A stretch of 7,989 nucleotides of DNA, from NCBI GenBank assembly GCA_903898975.1, contig CAIUHT010000306.1, positions 1 through 7,989 of the forward strand, in the 5' to 3' direction. Each line of letters opens with the position of its first letter. Position 1 is the stretch's first letter. Below, one piece after another: positions 6,105 through 7,989 of this stretch. A model generated the notes under the pieces. The model was not told the origin of the DNA. It worked only from the letters and a program-made list of their open reading frames with translations, and ran no database searches. Position numbers and translations under genes: made by a program. Origin of the DNA: an uncultured Planctomycetaceae bacterium. Lineage in GTDB: Bacteria > Planctomycetota > Planctomycetia > Planctomycetales > Planctomycetaceae.

Positions 6105-7989
6105 GGGGTGACTCTCCGGTGGTTGGTCTCGGGCCAGGATTCGAACTCGGGGGGGGCGTCAGGGTTGTGCCGGTTGTGTGGGACATGCGGGTGCGATGAT
6201 ATCCCATCGCCCGCCGCAACTTCTCGCGGGCCGCGTCGGTCAGCGAACTCCCCAGTTCGGGCTCACTCGCCTCCCGCTCCTCCGCCAGCTCCGCCTCCGC
6301 CTGTACCGCCTGGAACTCCAGTTGCTGTCGGCGGTGAAAGTAGAGCAGCGAATGATCCAGAAGCTCTTCCATCGGCTGTGTGGCCCGTGCAAGTTCATCG
6401 ACTTCCACAGCCAGCCGCAACAGCACCGAATCGTCGATCACCAGCGACAGCCGCTCGAACGACGTGGGCCGCCCTTGCGCATGCTCAATCAAGCACAGCT
6501 CATACAGCCGGCGCAGGCTGGCGTGCGACAGATTCGCTGGGGCCAAAGACTCTGCGGCCCGCGCCGCCGACTCGGGATGGGCGAACAACGCGATCAGCAA
6601 ATCCAGCTCGGCCCGCTCATCCCGGCTCGGATTCCTGGGCAACGCCGGCCAGGTCACCGTCGGTCCCGCCCCCGCCGCCCCACCGGCTCCCGCCCCGCCT
6701 CCCCCAGCTTCACCCCCGAATGGGTTCCCCACTCCACCCGCCCCGGCACCGCTCACCCCTCCCGTGCCCATCAGCGGCAACACGCGCGGTCCCCCCCCGC
6801 GCAATTGCCGGTTGTGCCGGGCCTCGTCCAATCGCTGCCGGATGAATCCCTCCGACAACTTCAGCCGCTGGGCCAACCCCCCGAGGATAATCTGCTCCCG
6901 CTCGGCCCACTTCCCCGCCAGGCTCCCCCCCGGGGCCACGGGCACCTCGGCGAGGATCTCCAGCATCTCTTGTAGCACCCGATGCCGACTGTCGATCGAA
7001 TCGACCCCGTACCGCTCCATCACCCGCCGGTACTTGAACTCCCACGCCTCGCGGGCCCCCCGCAGCAGTTCGCGGAATGGCTCGGGACCATGCTCGTTCA
7101 GATAGTCGGCGGGGTCTTGCCCCCCCGGCAAAGTCAGCGTCCGCAGATCGACCTCTTGTGCCAAAAACTTCGGCAGCGACCGCTCGGTGGCGTCCTGCCC
7201 CGCCTTGTCCCCGTCGAACACCAGCACCACCCGCCGGGCGAACCGCCGCAGCAGCGTGACGTGGCTCTCGTTCAACGCCGTCCCCAACGTGCAGACCACG
7301 TTCTTCAGCCCGTGCTGATGCGCGACAATGCAGTCGGTGTACCCCTCGGTCACCACCGCCAGATCGCCCTTGGCCACCCACTCGCGGGCTTCATCGAGCC
7401 CGTACAGCAGCTTGCTCTTCTGGAACAGCGGGTACTCGTCGCTGTTGAGATACTTCGCCCCCTGCTGGTTCCGCGAGTCGGGCAGAATCCGTCCGCCAAA
7501 CGCGATCGGCCGGCGTTGCGGGTCGCGAATCGGAAACAGCACGCGGTCCACGAAGCAGTCGTAAAAGCCCCCCCGCCCCTCCCGCTCGCGGACCAGCTTG
7601 ACCGCCGCCAGCTCCTCGGGCCGGTACTTCCCCCGGGCGCGGTTCTGCAGCCAGTCCCAGTCATCGGGATGAAACCCCAGCCGAAACCGCACCATCGACT
7701 CGTCGCTGATCCCCCGATCACGCAGGTACTTCCGCGCCCGCAGGGCAATCGGATCATCGATCAGGCACTGGTGGAACTCCCGCTCGGCCCAGGCGACCAG
7801 TTCGTAGTGCCGCATGCGGGCATCACGGTCTTGTCCCGCTTCGCCCCGCGACATGTGCCGGGGCATTTCGAGCCCCGCCTTCTGCGCCAGCAACTCGAGC
7901 GCTTCGCGGAACCCCACCCGGTCCCGCTGCATGACGAAGGCGAAACAGTCGCCCCCCAGGTTGCACACCCAGCAGCGAAAGCTCTGCCG
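6091..7989 (-). CDS. dnaG: DNA primase DnaG (5' end outside window)
   Basis: DnaG makes the RNA primers for replication and docks on the replicative helicase DnaB. The frame is open through the right edge, giving 632 visible residues. The first ones (RQSFRCWVCNLGGDCFAFVM) are the end of the CHC2 zinc finger with its CxxC pair, so probably 60 or so residues are missing. The RNA-polymerase domain follows, with the basic motif around AKYLNSDEYPLFQKSKLLYG (about 178-197). The TOPRIM core has catalytic Glu215 (VTEGYTD) and the metal-binding DGD at 259-261 (FDGDKAGQDAT), all intact. Residues 398-442 are a Gly/Ala-rich hinge. Residues 453-599 look like the helical helicase-binding domain. A Thr/Pro/Ser-rich tail ends at TGA 6093-6091. 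The GTG at 7968 is internal to the zinc finger and not the start. It is followed directly by overlapping rpoD, as in the dnaG-rpoD operons of many bacteria. Identity is secure. Confidence 0.97.
   Translation of the reverse strand, partial: RQSFRCWVCNLGGDCFAFVMQRDRVGFREALELLAQKAGLEMPRHMSRGEAGQDRDARMRHYELVAWAEREFHQCLIDDPIALRARKYLRDRGISDESMVRFRLGFHPDDWDWLQNRARGKYRPEELAAVKLVREREGRGGFYDCFVDRVLFPIRDPQRRPIAFGGRILPDSRNQQGAKYLNSDEYPLFQKSKLLYGLDEAREWVAKGDLAVVTEGYTDCIVAHQHGLKNVVCTLGTALNESHVTLLRRFARRVVLVFDGDKAGQDATERSLPKFLAQEVDLRTLTLPGGQDPADYLNEHGPEPFRELLRGAREAWEFKYRRVMERYGVDSIDSRHRVLQEMLEILAEVPVAPGGSLAGKWAEREQIILGGLAQRLKLSEGFIRQRLDEARHNRQLRGGGPRVLPLMGTGGVSGAGAGGVGNPFGGEAGGGGAGAGGAAGAGPTVTWPALPRNPSRDERAELDLLIALFAHPESAARAAESLAPANLSHASLRRLYELCLIEHAQGRPTSFERLSLVIDDSVLLRLAVEVDELARATQPMEELLDHSLLYFHRRQQLEFQAVQAEAELAEEREASEPELGSSLTDAAREKLRRAMGYHRTRMSHTTGTTLTPPPSSNPGPRPTTGESPRAST
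6112..6117 (-). promoter_or_regulatory. Ribosome binding site of rpoD
   Basis: On the minus strand GGAGAG lies 7 bases before the GTG at 6104, good spacing for a Shine-Dalgarno sequence. It is embedded in the last codons of dnaG. It is the only clear Shine-Dalgarno sequence at a gene start in the window, and it decides the rpoD start. Confidence 0.7.
6665..6712 (-). repeat. Imperfect 24-base tandem duplication rich in G-runs
   Basis: Two adjacent 24-base units on the coding strand of dnaG (6712-6689 and 6688-6665) share the pattern 7-base spacer, G-run, 4-base spacer, G-run, C, GGG. They encode the 8-residue units EAGGGGAG and AGGAAGAG of the DnaG hinge. With the GGGGG just before (6717-6713) there are seven G-runs of 3-5 separated by 7, 4, 1, 7, 4 and 1 bases. 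This satisfies the usual G-quadruplex pattern on the coding strand and mRNA. Folding is inferred, not shown. Confidence 0.65.

Noticed and set aside
4956..6845. Plus-strand open frame of 629 codons opposite rpoD and dnaG
   Set aside because: It crosses two well-identified genes on the other strand, and is Arg/Pro/Leu/His-rich without domains. It is a shadow.
7966..7968. GTG as the start of dnaG
   Set aside because: It is the valine between the two zinc-finger cysteines (CWVC). The gene continues past the right edge.

Overview
The window is a stretch of conserved housekeeping genes in a G+C-rich bacterial chromosome (roughly two thirds G+C by eye). It most resembles a member of the Planctomycetota. 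I base this on the wording of the DnaG zinc-finger end (CWVCNLGGDCFAFVMQR), the Mfd RNA-polymerase-interaction segment (GIARYRGM, then LVQKYIGG), the lipoprotein-anchored parvulin-like protein, and the scarcity of Shine-Dalgarno sequences. This assignment rests on recalled family resemblance, not on a search, and I would not go below phylum.

Layout: (1) 1-2817, plus strand, the 3' part of mfd (transcription-repair coupling factor). It is open from the first base, so its start lies outside the window. (2) 2818-3005, a non-coding gap with two G+C-rich hairpins. (3) 3006-4301, plus strand, a lipoprotein with a SurA-like N-terminal region and a parvulin-like domain that lacks the usual histidines. 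(4) 4302-4460, the gap between convergent genes, with one hairpin behind each gene. (5) 4461-6104, minus strand, rpoD, the primary sigma factor. (6) 6091-7989, minus strand, dnaG primase, cut off at the right edge inside its zinc-finger region. dnaG is upstream of rpoD, and the two overlap by 14 bases with a clear ribosome binding site for rpoD inside the end of dnaG.

The genes serve core information processing. DnaG primes replication and RpoD directs RNA polymerase to housekeeping promoters, and the two are coupled as in the classic macromolecular-synthesis operon (rpsU would be a candidate further upstream; it is not in the window). Mfd removes stalled RNA polymerase and recruits excision repair. 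The lipoprotein probably works on envelope proteins and has no obvious link to its neighbours beyond possible co-transcription with mfd.

I see no mobile element, CRISPR array, tRNA, rRNA, phage gene or defence system, and no evidence of a previously undescribed system. The points worth a second look are details in familiar genes: a disordered AT-hook-like linker inside Mfd, a G-run-rich 24-base tandem duplication encoding the Gly-rich hinge of DnaG, missing catalytic histidines in the parvulin-like domain, and the overlapping dnaG-rpoD junction.
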